From positions 1-40,606 of the forward strand of contig JAFQAU010000178.1 in NCBI GenBank assembly GCA_017399885.1: DNA of 40,606 bases. Reading direction: 5' to 3'. Positions 33,087 to 40,606 of this stretch are shown here, piece after piece. The DNA is from Lachnospiraceae bacterium. Its GTDB lineage: Bacteria > Bacillota > Clostridia > Lachnospirales > Lachnospiraceae. The translations under genes and the position numbers were made by a program. The notes under the pieces are model-generated. The model was not told where the DNA came from, searched no databases, and saw only the letters and a list, made by a program, of their open reading frames with translations. The first letter of the stretch is position 1. Every line of letters begins with the position of its first letter.

Positions 33087-33950
33087 TCAATGAATTTTAT
33101 TTAATATATAGCCCAAATATTCACCAACTAAATTTATGTCCATACACTTATATAACATTCTTGCACCAACAACATCCTCTATCTCGTTTAAAATAAACTT
33201 TCCATCATCACCTATTAAAAAATCAATTCCAACCAAATCAAAATCAAATTCTTTTACAATTCGGTAAACCAATTGTTCTTCTTCGTTATTTAAAGAATAA
33301 AGCGCAATATCTCCCCCTAATGAATAATTGGATTTAAAACCGGTTTTGGCTGTCCGACACACTGCTGCTATAATTTTATTTCCCATTATATAAACTCGCA
33401 CATCTTTTGATAAACTTCCAGTCAATTTTTGAATAATTACATTAGATCGCCCAATCCCTTTTATGATTTTTTCATTTTGTTCATTACTTTCTTTTAAAAA
33501 AACCTGTTCTCCACCATGTCCATCCACAGCCTTTATTACCGAATGAATGGGGACTTCTTCTATATTTTGAACAAATTCTTGATTTGTCAAAAATATTGAC
33601 TCAATTAAGGGAATTCCTTTTCCTGCCAAATATGCATAAGTTTTCGCCTTGTCGTTACATATTTCTGCTACCTTAGAATTATTAAACACCATTATACCTG
33701 CTTTTTCAAGACATTTGGATAAAAACGGATAAATCGTTCGACATATAACAAAATCGGGAAGTTGCTCTTTTTTATTTTGGTATAGAACCAATAACTGATC
33801 CTGGTGAATCCCAAAAGTAAAATCTTCTGCATACTTTAGAATTACATGGATGCCAAGTTTTTTCCCTTCCTCTTGGTGCATTTTAATATAGGACTGATTC
33901 CTGACAGCCCCATTTTTATCATATATAAGCCATGCAACTATTTTGTCCAT
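33087..33950 (-). CDS. RimK-like ATP-grasp ligase (second of a tandem pair)
   Basis: The 287-residue protein has the ATP-grasp fold: SVIKAVDGHGGEQVFL as the nucleotide-binding lid, DVRVYIMGNKIIAAVCR, GFKSNYSLGGDIA, and FILNEIEDVVGARMLY with the metal-binding Glu and Asn-like positions. The family adds an amino acid or acid to a carboxylate at the cost of ATP (RimK, LysX, glutathione synthetase). The ATG at 33950 shares one base with the stop of the preceding paralogue, and AAGGGG lies 8 bases upstream, so the pair is translationally coupled. It is clearly diverged from its neighbour, suggesting a two-enzyme or heteromeric system. Substrate unknown. Confidence 0.85.
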   Translation of the reverse strand: MDKIVAWLIYDKNGAVRNQSYIKMHQEEGKKLGIHVILKYAEDFTFGIHQDQLLVLYQNKKEQLPDFVICRTIYPFLSKCLEKAGIMVFNNSKVAEICNDKAKTYAYLAGKGIPLIESIFLTNQEFVQNIEEVPIHSVIKAVDGHGGEQVFLKESNEQNEKIIKGIGRSNVIIQKLTGSLSKDVRVYIMGNKIIAAVCRTAKTGFKSNYSLGGDIALYSLNNEEEQLVYRIVKEFDFDLVGIDFLIGDDGKFILNEIEDVVGARMLYKCMDINLVGEYLGYILNKIH

Positions 33951-34870
33951 CAAAATCCCCTTTTCTGTAACAGTTCTACTTCACGCAGAGCCATCTTATG
34001 CATAATATAGTCCATTATTTTTTCCGCCACATTGACACCTGTACAATCATATATATTTTTAAAATGCCCGTTAGAATTCACTTCACAAACCAAAGGTGAA
34101 TCATCCTCTTTAAATAACAAATCGACCCCAGCAAAATCTACACCAAGAATTTTACAGACCAAAACCGCTAACTCCTCTTCCTTTTTCGATGGCTCATATT
34201 TTCGCATAGTTCCACCATTTGTGATATTAGCTCTAAAATCTCCTTCTTTTGCAAAACGCTCCATCCCAGCTACTACTTTATCACCTACTACCTGTAAGCG
34301 TACATCCCTTCCCTTGGTCTCTTTTATAAACCTTTGAAACAAAAAAGAGGTTTTTTCTAATTCCTTAACCTTCTGTATCACTTCCTGAGAATTTTCACAC
34401 AAATACACCTGTTGTCCAAATGAACCATAATTTTCTTTTATAACTAGTGGAAGTCCTAATTTTTCAATTACACATTTAATAAATTCTTTTTCTGTATAAC
34501 CAACATTAGGAAAAGTCATGGGTGCTAAAATGGTGTCAGGCATTGGAATGCCCTCTTTTGCTAACAACAAATGGGTTAATCCTTTATCATCGCAATTTTC
34601 TATGGCTTTAGATGAATTTATAACAAAAAATCCCTTGCTTTCCAGTATTTTTGCCAATCTAATATCTTTATCCCAAAATAAAACGAAATCTACTTCCCTT
34701 TCTTCCCCTAAAACACGTAACCCCTGTTCGCTACACCACCCTAGCAATTCTTGATTTGTCTTTATACTTATCTGAACACCTTTTTTTTCACCTGCTCTAC
34801 ATAACCATTGATGTATTTCTTGAAATTTTCTGGTTTGTAAAAAAGCATTTACAACTAACCACGCCTTCAT
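33950..34870 (-). CDS. RimK-like ATP-grasp ligase (first of a tandem pair)
   Basis: This 306-residue ATP-grasp protein has the layout of RimK/LysX-type ligases: an N-terminal alpha/beta domain with VDFVLFWDKDIRLAKILESK, the ATP-binding LPLVIKENYGSFGQQVYL, RDVRLQVVGDKVVAGMERF, DFRANITNGG and the metal-binding PLVCEVNSNGHFKN. The Glu-x-Asn-x-Asn pattern is the standard magnesium site. It begins 31 bases after ftsK with AGGAG upstream, so it is likely co-transcribed with it. Known relatives make peptide bonds or modify amino groups; no lysW-like carrier or peptide substrate was found nearby, apart from the small DUF6472 protein. Confidence 0.88.
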   Translation of the reverse strand: MKAWLVVNAFLQTRKFQEIHQWLCRAGEKKGVQISIKTNQELLGWCSEQGLRVLGEEREVDFVLFWDKDIRLAKILESKGFFVINSSKAIENCDDKGLTHLLLAKEGIPMPDTILAPMTFPNVGYTEKEFIKCVIEKLGLPLVIKENYGSFGQQVYLCENSQEVIQKVKELEKTSFLFQRFIKETKGRDVRLQVVGDKVVAGMERFAKEGDFRANITNGGTMRKYEPSKKEEELAVLVCKILGVDFAGVDLLFKEDDSPLVCEVNSNGHFKNIYDCTGVNVAEKIMDYIMHKMALREVELLQKRGF

Positions 34871-34901
34871 CCTTCCAATCTCCTTAACACAGAACTATTC
34901 A

Positions 34902-37523
34902 CTAAGAATTTAACATAGTTTCTTCAAACTCTTCCATTGTCATAAGAATTTTTCTTGGCTTCGTTCCTTCCTCCGGACCTACAACACCTGCTGCACAGAG
35001 CTGGTCCATTATTCTTGCTGCCCGGTTAAATCCAATTTTATATACACGTTGTAACATACCTATAGATGCTTTATTTTTTTCAATTATAAATTTTCCAGCC
35101 TCAAAAAAATAATCATCATTACCATCATTAGAAGCTCTTTCTTCCTCCGCACAAATTGCTTTATTTTCTGCAATTTGTGCATCAATCTCCTGGTCATACT
35201 GGGCCATATTTTGCTTCACAATAAAATCAACTACTGTATTCACTTCTTCATCGGATACAAATGCCCCCTGTACACGTACTGGCTTTGGAAATCCAGAAGG
35301 ATAAAATAACATATCCCCTTTACCCAATAATTTTTCAGCACCACCACCATCAAGAATAGTCCTTGAGTCTATGGCCGAAGAAACCGCAAATGCTATTCGT
35401 GATGGAACATTTGCCTTAATTAGCCCTGTAATAACATTAACAGATGGTCTTTGGGTAGCAATCACCAAATGTATTCCTGCAGCTCTTGCAAGCTGTGCCA
35501 AACGACATATTGCATCTTCCACCTCTTTAGAAGCAACCATCATCAAATCTGCCAACTCGTCAACGATAATTACAATCTGTGGCATTTTTCTAAATCGTTC
35601 GTCATTGGCATATTCTACTGTTTTTATCTTATCGTTATAGCCTTTCATATCTCTCACAGATAATTCAGCAAATTTTTTATATCGCTCAGTCATTTCCTGT
35701 ACAGCCCATTGTAAAGCCGCAGATGCTTTTTTTGCCTCCGTTACAACAGGAATAAGTAAATGCGGAATTCCATTATAACAGCTTAACTCAACAACCTTTG
35801 GGTCTATCATAATAAGCTTAACATCATCTGGATGCGCCTTATATAAAATACTCATAATTAATGTATTTATACAAACTGACTTTCCGGAACCTGTTGCTCC
35901 TGCAATTAATAAATGTGGCATTTTCGCTATATCTGTGACTACAACCTGTCCACCGATATCTTTTCCAACTGCAAATGCAATATTAGATTTATGTGTTTTA
36001 AACTGCGTATTCTCTACCAAATCCCGTAAGTGTACCATAGCTGTAGACTGATTTGGCACTTCAATTCCAACTGCTGCCTTTCCTGGAATAGGCGCTTCTA
36101 TACGAATCTCCTCTGCTGCCATGTTCAGCTTTATGTCATCTGCCAGAGCCGTTATTTTACTTACCTTTACCCCTTGTTCCGGCTGCAATTCAAATCTTGT
36201 GACAGCCGGCCCACAGCTTACATTTATTACCTTAGCCCCTACACCAAAGCTTTCTAAGGTTTCTTGCAATTTTCTTGCCTTTTCTTTTAATTCTTCATCA
36301 GATATTCCTACATTTTCTCGTTTTGGTTTCGTAAGTAGATCAACTGTTGGAAATTCATATTTTTTTTCAATCTCTATTTCCTTTATTTCAATAAGTTCTT
36401 CAGAAGCATCCTTTCTATCTTCTGAATTATTTTTCATTACCATCTGCCCATCTGCTTCTGTTTGTAGAACTACATCTTCAGGAAGAGGTCCTGATTCACA
36501 ATCCACTGCATCTAAGACAATACCTTCTCCTGTTTCTTCTTTGGTAATCACTACTAAATCTGTGTCTTCTGTTTCTGAGCTTATCTCTTTTGTTTCTATG
36601 CTTGTCTCTTCCAATGAAAACTTTCTATCTATCTCCTGTTGATAAATTGGACTACTTTCTTCAATTGTTAATGCCACTTCCTTCGCAAGATGTTCCTCCA
36701 TACTTTCCTCATTTTTTTCTTCTTCTCCTCTTTGTATGGTTATTTCATCAATATTGTCTTTTTCCTCAATATTTTCATCTACAACAATTTCTTCCATTTC
36801 TGATGGAAGCTGGTCATCTACATGAGAGGAAACACTTCCTTTATCTCTTTTAAAGCTAAAAAATCTTGCTTTACGGGGCTTCTCTTCTTCCAAATCCTCG
36901 ATTGCCTGCAGTTCCTCTTTCTCAATGCGCAGAGCCTCTTTTTCCTCTGCAAATAAAGCAGCCCTTTCTTTTGCTTTCCTATAAGCTACTTTTCCTTTTC
37001 TTCCTAGATGGGCAAAAACAAATTTCTCTGTTAAAAACATATAACCCAATATTAATAAGGCAAACAATATCACATACGTTCCCCATTTTCCAACACAAAA
37101 TGTTAAAAACTCCGCAATCATCGCTCCTATTAAACCACCACCGCTTCTATTTGTGGCTGTATTGGTAAAAAATTCTGTTACATTAAATTTATTATGTACA
37201 TATGGCATATGTAAGATAGTAATCAATACTATAACCATAGCATAAATACACATTATCCGCCTTTTTACAATCTCATTTTCAGGATTTGCCAATAAAAATG
37301 CGTAAGATATTACCATAATAAATGGAAAAAAATACGCCATAAAACCCATACTTCCAAAACATATACTACTTAATAGTCTCCCTAAAAGTCCAGCTGCATT
37401 GGCATAACTCAATAATAAAATACAACCAAATACTAAAAAAATTAGTACCTTTATTTCTCTCATCAAAGGATTATTTTTTTTAGTCTGTTCTCCCTTATTC
37501 TCCTTCTTCTTATCCTTTCCCAT
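34902..37523 (-). CDS. ftsK: DNA translocase FtsK/SpoIIIE
   Basis: FtsK/SpoIIIE pumps chromosome DNA through the closing division or sporulation septum. The 873-residue protein has four or so membrane segments in the first 170 residues, a long acidic linker from about 190 to 390, then the motor: alpha domain [20 protein letters not shown], Walker A GATGSGKS at 542-549, Walker [14 protein letters not shown], and a C-terminal gamma winged helix ([20 protein letters not shown]) that reads oriented DNA sites. AAGGAG precedes the ATG. tepA lies upstream, as in Bacillus (ymfB-ylzJ-spoIIIE), but here a sugar symporter gene stands between. Confidence 0.97.
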   Translation of the reverse strand: MGKDKKKENKGEQTKKNNPLMREIKVLIFLVFGCILLLSYANAAGLLGRLLSSICFGSMGFMAYFFPFIMVISYAFLLANPENEIVKRRIMCIYAMVIVLITILHMPYVHNKFNVTEFFTNTATNRSGGGLIGAMIAEFLTFCVGKWGTYVILFALLILGYMFLTEKFVFAHLGRKGKVAYRKAKERAALFAEEKEALRIEKEELQAIEDLEEEKPRKARFFSFKRDKGSVSSHVDDQLPSEMEEIVVDENIEEKDNIDEITIQRGEEEKNEESMEEHLAKEVALTIEESSPIYQQEIDRKFSLEETSIETKEISSETEDTDLVVITKEETGEGIVLDAVDCESGPLPEDVVLQTEADGQMVMKNNSEDRKDASEELIEIKEIEIEKKYEFPTVDLLTKPKRENVGISDEELKEKARKLQETLESFGVGAKVINVSCGPAVTRFELQPEQGVKVSKITALADDIKLNMAAEEIRIEAPIPGKAAVGIEVPNQSTAMVHLRDLVENTQFKTHKSNIAFAVGKDIGGQVVVTDIAKMPHLLIAGATGSGKSVCINTLIMSILYKAHPDDVKLIMIDPKVVELSCYNGIPHLLIPVVTEAKKASAALQWAVQEMTERYKKFAELSVRDMKGYNDKIKTVEYANDERFRKMPQIVIIVDELADLMMVASKEVEDAICRLAQLARAAGIHLVIATQRPSVNVITGLIKANVPSRIAFAVSSAIDSRTILDGGGAEKLLGKGDMLFYPSGFPKPVRVQGAFVSDEEVNTVVDFIVKQNMAQYDQEIDAQIAENKAICAEEERASNDGNDDYFFEAGKFIIEKNKASIGMLQRVYKIGFNRAARIMDQLCAAGVVGPEEGTKPRKILMTMEEFEETMLNS

Positions 37524-37579
37524 ACTTCTTCTCCTTAACTTCTACTTCATACAATCTTTAAGCCTACAGAATCATAAGC

Positions 37580-39058
37580 CTAATTTTTTCCCATATTTTT
37601 TTTATGTATTTCAATCATTTTTGTCTTATCTAATTCATAAAAATACATAGCTATCAAGGTTATTAACCATCCAATAATTGGAACAACGCAATATAAAAAT
37701 AATGTTGTTTTTACAATTGTAGGAGTAACCACATCAGAAACCTGTGGTAATACCTTTCCAAAACCAATAAAAGTTAATATTCCCCCTACAAAGGCCGTTC
37801 CAAATGCAGATACTGCTTTTTCAATAAAAGAAAATAACGCTCCCATTAATCCTGGTACATACTTCCCACTACGCACCATTTCATAGTCACAACAGTCCGC
37901 TATCATTGGTACAACCATATTATTTATAATGGATTTGCATCCATTAAGCATGGTAAATATGAAAACAAAGATTATTGTAATAGCATTTAACCCAGAAATT
38001 TTAAATGTAATTTCCGTAATATTTCCAAAATACAACACCAGTATCATTATCACTTGAAATACAATAGCAAAAAAAGTTGCAATCATCAAAGCTCTACGTT
38101 GTCCAAAGCGCTGTGCAATACGTATTCCAATGGTAACTACAAGCAAGGTTGGTAGAGCAGTCACAATTCCAATTAACCCACATATTGAATAATCTTTCAT
38201 CATTATGCCATACAACATTACACTTACCGTTGTATGACCATATACCATTGCCACAAATTGATTAGAAGCGGACGCTATTGTTAACATTCGAATCGGTTTA
38301 TTATGCAACAAAATTTCAACATAATCCTTTTTGCGAACCTTTTTCTTCTTCCCATTTGAAAATCCGTAAAACTTTTTTTGATCCTTTTCCCAAATTCCTA
38401 TAATTGCCAATCCCGTACAAACCATACTAATTCCTGCTATCACAAGGACAAATTCCTGAAATAACTGTGGATTCAAAAAATCTTTATATTTAGGAATTAG
38501 GTAATTGGATACATATAAAGATGTCCCTCCATATGCAGCCATTATAAACATAGAATCAAAATATGTAGCAAGGGGTCTCTGCCTAGGATTGTTCGTTATT
38601 ATAGTTTGACCCGATTTAGCAACAACTGTTTGAAATGTATACCCTATCACATAAAAACCATACACCACTATAAAGTATGGCAATCGAAACCCTTTTGGAA
38701 CCAAATAATTGGTAAAGAACAAAACAATACAACTACAGGCAAGTAATAAGTTTCCTATAGCTAAAAACGGACGAAACTTTCCATATCTGCTTTCTGTTTT
38801 ATCTAAAAGAAATCCGATTATAGGATCTGTCAACCCATCAAATATTCGCATACTAGTTAAAATTATGGATAAAACAAATACACCTAATCCTACAATTCCA
38901 TTTGCATAATAGGATACATATCCCATAAGCGCCAAATACAAATTAGTGGCTGCATTGTTTAAAGAAAAAAAAGCTAACTGCCACAATTTAGCATTGTTAT
39001 ATTCACTTTTTAAATTTATTTCTTCCTCTTTTGTATCTTCGTACTGCTCTTCTTCCAT
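37580..39058 (-). CDS. GPH-family (MelB-like) sugar:cation symporter, MFS
   Basis: This 492-residue transporter has about twelve membrane helices and the hallmark of the glycoside-pentoside-hexuronide group, GLTDPIIGFLLDKT followed by RYGKFRPF near residues 75-100. Such proteins import sugars or glycosides with sodium or protons. Both termini are charged and cytoplasmic; the first 20 residues are rich in Glu. An AAGGTGAG ribosome site is upstream. No glycosidase or sugar regulator lies beside it, so the substrate cannot be named. It sits between tepA and ftsK and probably has its own promoter at 39175-39203. Confidence 0.9.
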   Translation of the reverse strand: MEEEQYEDTKEEEINLKSEYNNAKLWQLAFFSLNNAATNLYLALMGYVSYYANGIVGLGVFVLSIILTSMRIFDGLTDPIIGFLLDKTESRYGKFRPFLAIGNLLLACSCIVLFFTNYLVPKGFRLPYFIVVYGFYVIGYTFQTVVAKSGQTIITNNPRQRPLATYFDSMFIMAAYGGTSLYVSNYLIPKYKDFLNPQLFQEFVLVIAGISMVCTGLAIIGIWEKDQKKFYGFSNGKKKKVRKKDYVEILLHNKPIRMLTIASASNQFVAMVYGHTTVSVMLYGIMMKDYSICGLIGIVTALPTLLVVTIGIRIAQRFGQRRALMIATFFAIVFQVIMILVLYFGNITEITFKISGLNAITIIFVFIFTMLNGCKSIINNMVVPMIADCCDYEMVRSGKYVPGLMGALFSFIEKAVSAFGTAFVGGILTFIGFGKVLPQVSDVVTPTIVKTTLFLYCVVPIIGWLITLIAMYFYELDKTKMIEIHKKNMGKN

Positions 39059-39134
39059 GCACTCACCTTCCCTTTCGGTAAGTTTTTTCTAACTGTTCAC
39101 TGTGTTTAAGTAGAACCTTGGTAATGATTCATAA

Positions 39135-39147
39135 AGCACCAAGTGCT
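39135..39147. promoter_or_regulatory. Short inverted repeat, possible operator of the symporter gene
   Basis: AGCAC-CAA-GTGCT is a perfect dyad between the predicted promoter (39175-39203) and the symporter start at 39058. Its position just downstream of the transcription start suits repressor binding. It could equally be a small RNA hairpin. Confidence 0.3.
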
Positions 39148-39174
39148 ATTTTTACACAGAATTTGCTCTCATTT

Positions 39175-39203
39175 AGTATAACATATTTTATGCTTTCATA
39201 CAA
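39175..39203 (-). promoter_or_regulatory. Probable promoter of the symporter gene
   Basis: On the minus strand TATACT (39175-39180) follows TTGTAT (39198-39203) after 17 bases. The -35 box is weak. The leader would be about 110 bases and includes the dyad at 39135-39147. Confidence 0.4.
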
Positions 39204-39230
39204 AATAAACTATAAGAAAACTTGCATACA

Positions 39231-39413
39231 TTAACCAAGATTATTTTTTTCTTCTTTTCGTTTTTCATTTATTTTTCTTCCTAAAAAATCTCCAGTACTT
39301 AACTGTGATTTATTTCTTATATTCTTCTCCCATTTTTCATTGATTCCCTCTTCTTTTAGTTCCTCTACACATTTCATTTCACAATAGCTATCCCTATCTA
39401 TATATTTTTCCAA
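39231..39413 (-). CDS. Possible small basic protein (TTG start)
   Basis: A 60-codon frame starts at a TTG 15 bases after the tepA stop codon, with an AGAGGGTGAGG sequence just upstream that could be its ribosome site. The product is hydrophilic and rich in Lys, Glu and Asn, with two cysteines (CEMKC) near the start. It does not resemble YlzJ, the small protein that follows tepA in Bacillus. I do not recognise it. Position and ribosome site favour a gene; composition is neutral. Confidence 0.35.
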   Translation of the reverse strand: MEKYIDRDSYCEMKCVEELKEEGINEKWEKNIRNKSQLSTGDFLGRKINEKRKEEKNNLG

Positions 39414-39428
39414 GTCCTCACCCTCTTT

Positions 39429-40160
39429 TTATATTTTAGAGCCTTTTTTTATCATTTTCTTTAGCATATTTAACGCCTCCTTTATGCCCCCCACTTCGTT
39501 TATTATCCCTTTTTCTACTGTCTCTGTTCCACTTAAAATAGAACCTACATCTTTTACCAATTGTTTTGTATCAAGCATTAGGCTTTTTAATTCATCATAA
39601 GAAATTTCTGAATGTTCCACTATAAATCCTAAAATTCTATCCTGAATCTGCTCTAAGTAGGTAAATGTCTGTGTAACACCAATTACCATTCCATTCATAC
39701 GAACAGGATGAACTATCATTGTACCAGATGGCACAATAAAGCTATAATCTGCAGATACTGCTAGTGGAACACCTATGGAATGACTTCCCCCAAGAACCAA
39801 AGAAACTGTTGGTTTGCTTAACGAAGCAATCATCTCTGCAATAGCCAAACCTGCTTCTACGTCACCACCTACTGTATTTAAAATAATTAATACACCATCC
39901 ACCTCTTTGCTATCCTCTATAATCGCAAGTTGAGGTAAAATATGTTCATATTTTGTTGTTTTGTTGGCAGATCCTAAATTTTCATGTCCTTCTATCTCTC
40001 CAATAATAGAAATTAATTGAATTTTAGTATTTGTTTCTTCATTTTCCAATGTTACCTGTCCATATTCAGATATCTTTTCATCTCTTAATTTTTCATTTTC
40101 CCTCTTAGTATTTTCTTTCTCTACAAGACTTTGGTTTTCTTGTTTTACTTCTTCCCTCAT
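39429..40160 (-). CDS. tepA: ClpP-class serine protease TepA (YmfB-like)
   Basis: TepA belongs to the ClpP/crotonase fold and in Bacillus was linked to protein export and removal of signal peptides in the cytoplasm. The ClpP-like core spans about residues 45-230: LNTVGGDVEAGLAIAEMIAS, the nucleophile Ser128 in GGSHSIGVPLA, and the catalytic His151 in GTMIVHPVRMNG. The N-terminal 40 residues are charged and helical. I chose the ATG at 40160 with AAGGAG 8 bases upstream (243 residues); an ATG at 40193 lacks a ribosome site. A 20-codon frame overlaps this region just upstream. Confidence 0.9.
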   Translation of the reverse strand: MREEVKQENQSLVEKENTKRENEKLRDEKISEYGQVTLENEETNTKIQLISIIGEIEGHENLGSANKTTKYEHILPQLAIIEDSKEVDGVLIILNTVGGDVEAGLAIAEMIASLSKPTVSLVLGGSHSIGVPLAVSADYSFIVPSGTMIVHPVRMNGMVIGVTQTFTYLEQIQDRILGFIVEHSEISYDELKSLMLDTKQLVKDVGSILSGTETVEKGIINEVGGIKEALNMLKKMIKKGSKI

Positions 40161-40186
40161 ATAAATGTCTCCTTCTCTTCTCATAT

Positions 40187-40339
40187 TTACCATTTTTTAT
40201 TTAATTTGAAGCCAGATCGCTTCTTTACTATACTCCGTGCTTGCATCATTTGGCACCCTCTTAGCTACAATGCTTCAAATATATTTTCTCATATAATATT
40301 GGTCATTCTTTCATATTTTATACTTGTCTCCTTACGCAT
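40187..40339 (-). pseudogene. Possible decayed short ORF or leader peptide upstream of tepA
   Basis: In a single frame, MRKETSIKYERMTNII is followed by a TGA, ENIFEAL, a TAG, LRGCQ and then MMQARSIVKKRSGFKLNKKW before a TAA. The last 20 codons (40187-40249) have their own ATG with GAGGGTG 8 bases upstream and could be translated as a leader peptide. The peptide-like composition across the two stops suggests a decayed gene, but the evidence is weak. Confidence 0.25.
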
Positions 40340-40398
40340 CTACTTTTTACGCTATTTTAGTAAAACTCGTACCTCCTTAAGTAAAATATGTGTATAAA

Positions 40399-40445
40399 CA
40401 TCCTCGGGTCGCATTTTTCTCTATAGGACGAACTTTCCTATAAAG
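40399..40445 (+). repeat. Interspersed hairpin element, copy 2
   Basis: The sequence begins CATCCTCGGGTCGCATTTTT and contains TATAGGA-CGAACTT-TCCTATA, then AAAG, matching copy 1 at 19261-19318 over nearly its whole length. The stem is shorter (7 perfect pairs) because the outer T and A runs are not paired. Orientation is the same as copy 1, 21 kb away. Confidence 0.7.
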
Positions 40446-40606
40446 ATTAGGGTGTCAAAAGCACAAAACCTAAATTGCACTTGTCAAATTGCACAACAAT
40501 AAGATAACAATTTGCAGATGGTGTCCGTGCCAGACAAACACAAGCAGACGATAGGAGATTTTTGCCCAATTTTGTGAGTAAGCGCAAATGTTGGAGCACT
40601 GTTTGA
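40446..40606. other. Right-edge sequence without a recognised gene
   Basis: About 160 bases run to the window edge. Two minus-strand frames are open for 40-45 codons to the edge, but both products are rich in Cys, Leu and Ile without family features, so I do not call a gene. The stretch directly adjoins repeat copy 2 and may be the body of a longer repeat element. Confidence 0.3.

Noticed and set aside
36121..36642. 173-codon plus-strand frame opposite ftsK
   Set aside because: It mirrors the acidic linker of ftsK, giving a Ser/Phe-rich product without family features or a ribosome site.
1..40606. CRISPR arrays, tRNA and rRNA genes
   Set aside because: No regularly spaced direct repeats, no cloverleaf-like sequences and no rRNA-like conserved segments were noticed on reading; this was by eye and not by a dedicated search.

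Overview
The window looks like chromosomal DNA of an AT-rich, Gram-positive anaerobe of the class Clostridia, most likely a Lachnospiraceae member. The reasons are strong AGGAGG-type ribosome sites, lipoprotein signal peptides in place of periplasmic forms, a class 1B PyrD/PyrK pair, a DUF512 radical-SAM protein, a DUF6472 protein, and oxygen-independent tetrapyrrole enzymes. Almost every gene lies on the minus strand. The one clear plus-strand gene is a LysR regulator at 13891-14802. No rRNA, tRNA or CRISPR array was seen.

Region 1 (1-11000) is a cobalamin operon read from right to left. It starts at a promoter near 10970, passes through a cobalamin riboswitch (10779-10944) and an intrinsic terminator (10624-10663), and then runs through a CbiK-type cobaltochelatase lipoprotein, a second lipoprotein, a complete B12/corrinoid-type ABC importer (binding lipoprotein, permease, ATPase with an extra C-terminal domain), cobQ, cobT, cobU, cobS, a short CobU-like paralogue, cobC and the first 20 codons of cbiB at the left edge. 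The set combines corrinoid or cobalt uptake at the cell surface with the late steps of B12 synthesis (amidation and nucleotide-loop assembly).

Region 2 (11000-19260) is mixed. It holds metY (O-acetylhomoserine sulfhydrylase), a MATE exporter divergent from a LysR regulator, a small HNH-repeat protein, a second LysR regulator and a DUF512 protein. It ends in a scar of mobile DNA, where the 3' part of a relaxase gene is joined directly to the 5' part of a SAM-dependent methyltransferase gene, with a 29-residue membrane peptide just upstream.

Region 3 (19260-28000) is housekeeping: lepA, hemW, holA, pyrC, pyrF, pyrK, pyrD, ending in a strong terminator. Region 4 (28000-40606) contains tepA, a GPH-type sugar symporter, ftsK/spoIIIE, two tandem RimK-like ATP-grasp ligases, a DUF6472 protein, a membrane-anchored protein of unknown function, a pseudouridine synthase, ligA and metA. 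MetA carries Glu111, which fits an acetyltransferase that feeds MetY in region 2.

Three families of short palindromic repeats are scattered between operons: a 47-58 bp hairpin element at 19261 and 40399, a TAACAGTTCAG-type inverted repeat at 22202, 24625 and 32829, and a 27-bp palindrome at 12369 and 17522. The most promising leads for new biology are the surface chelatase/lipoprotein/importer set with its ATPase fusion, the ATP-grasp pair with its small cysteine protein, and the structured leader between the B12 riboswitch and cbiK.
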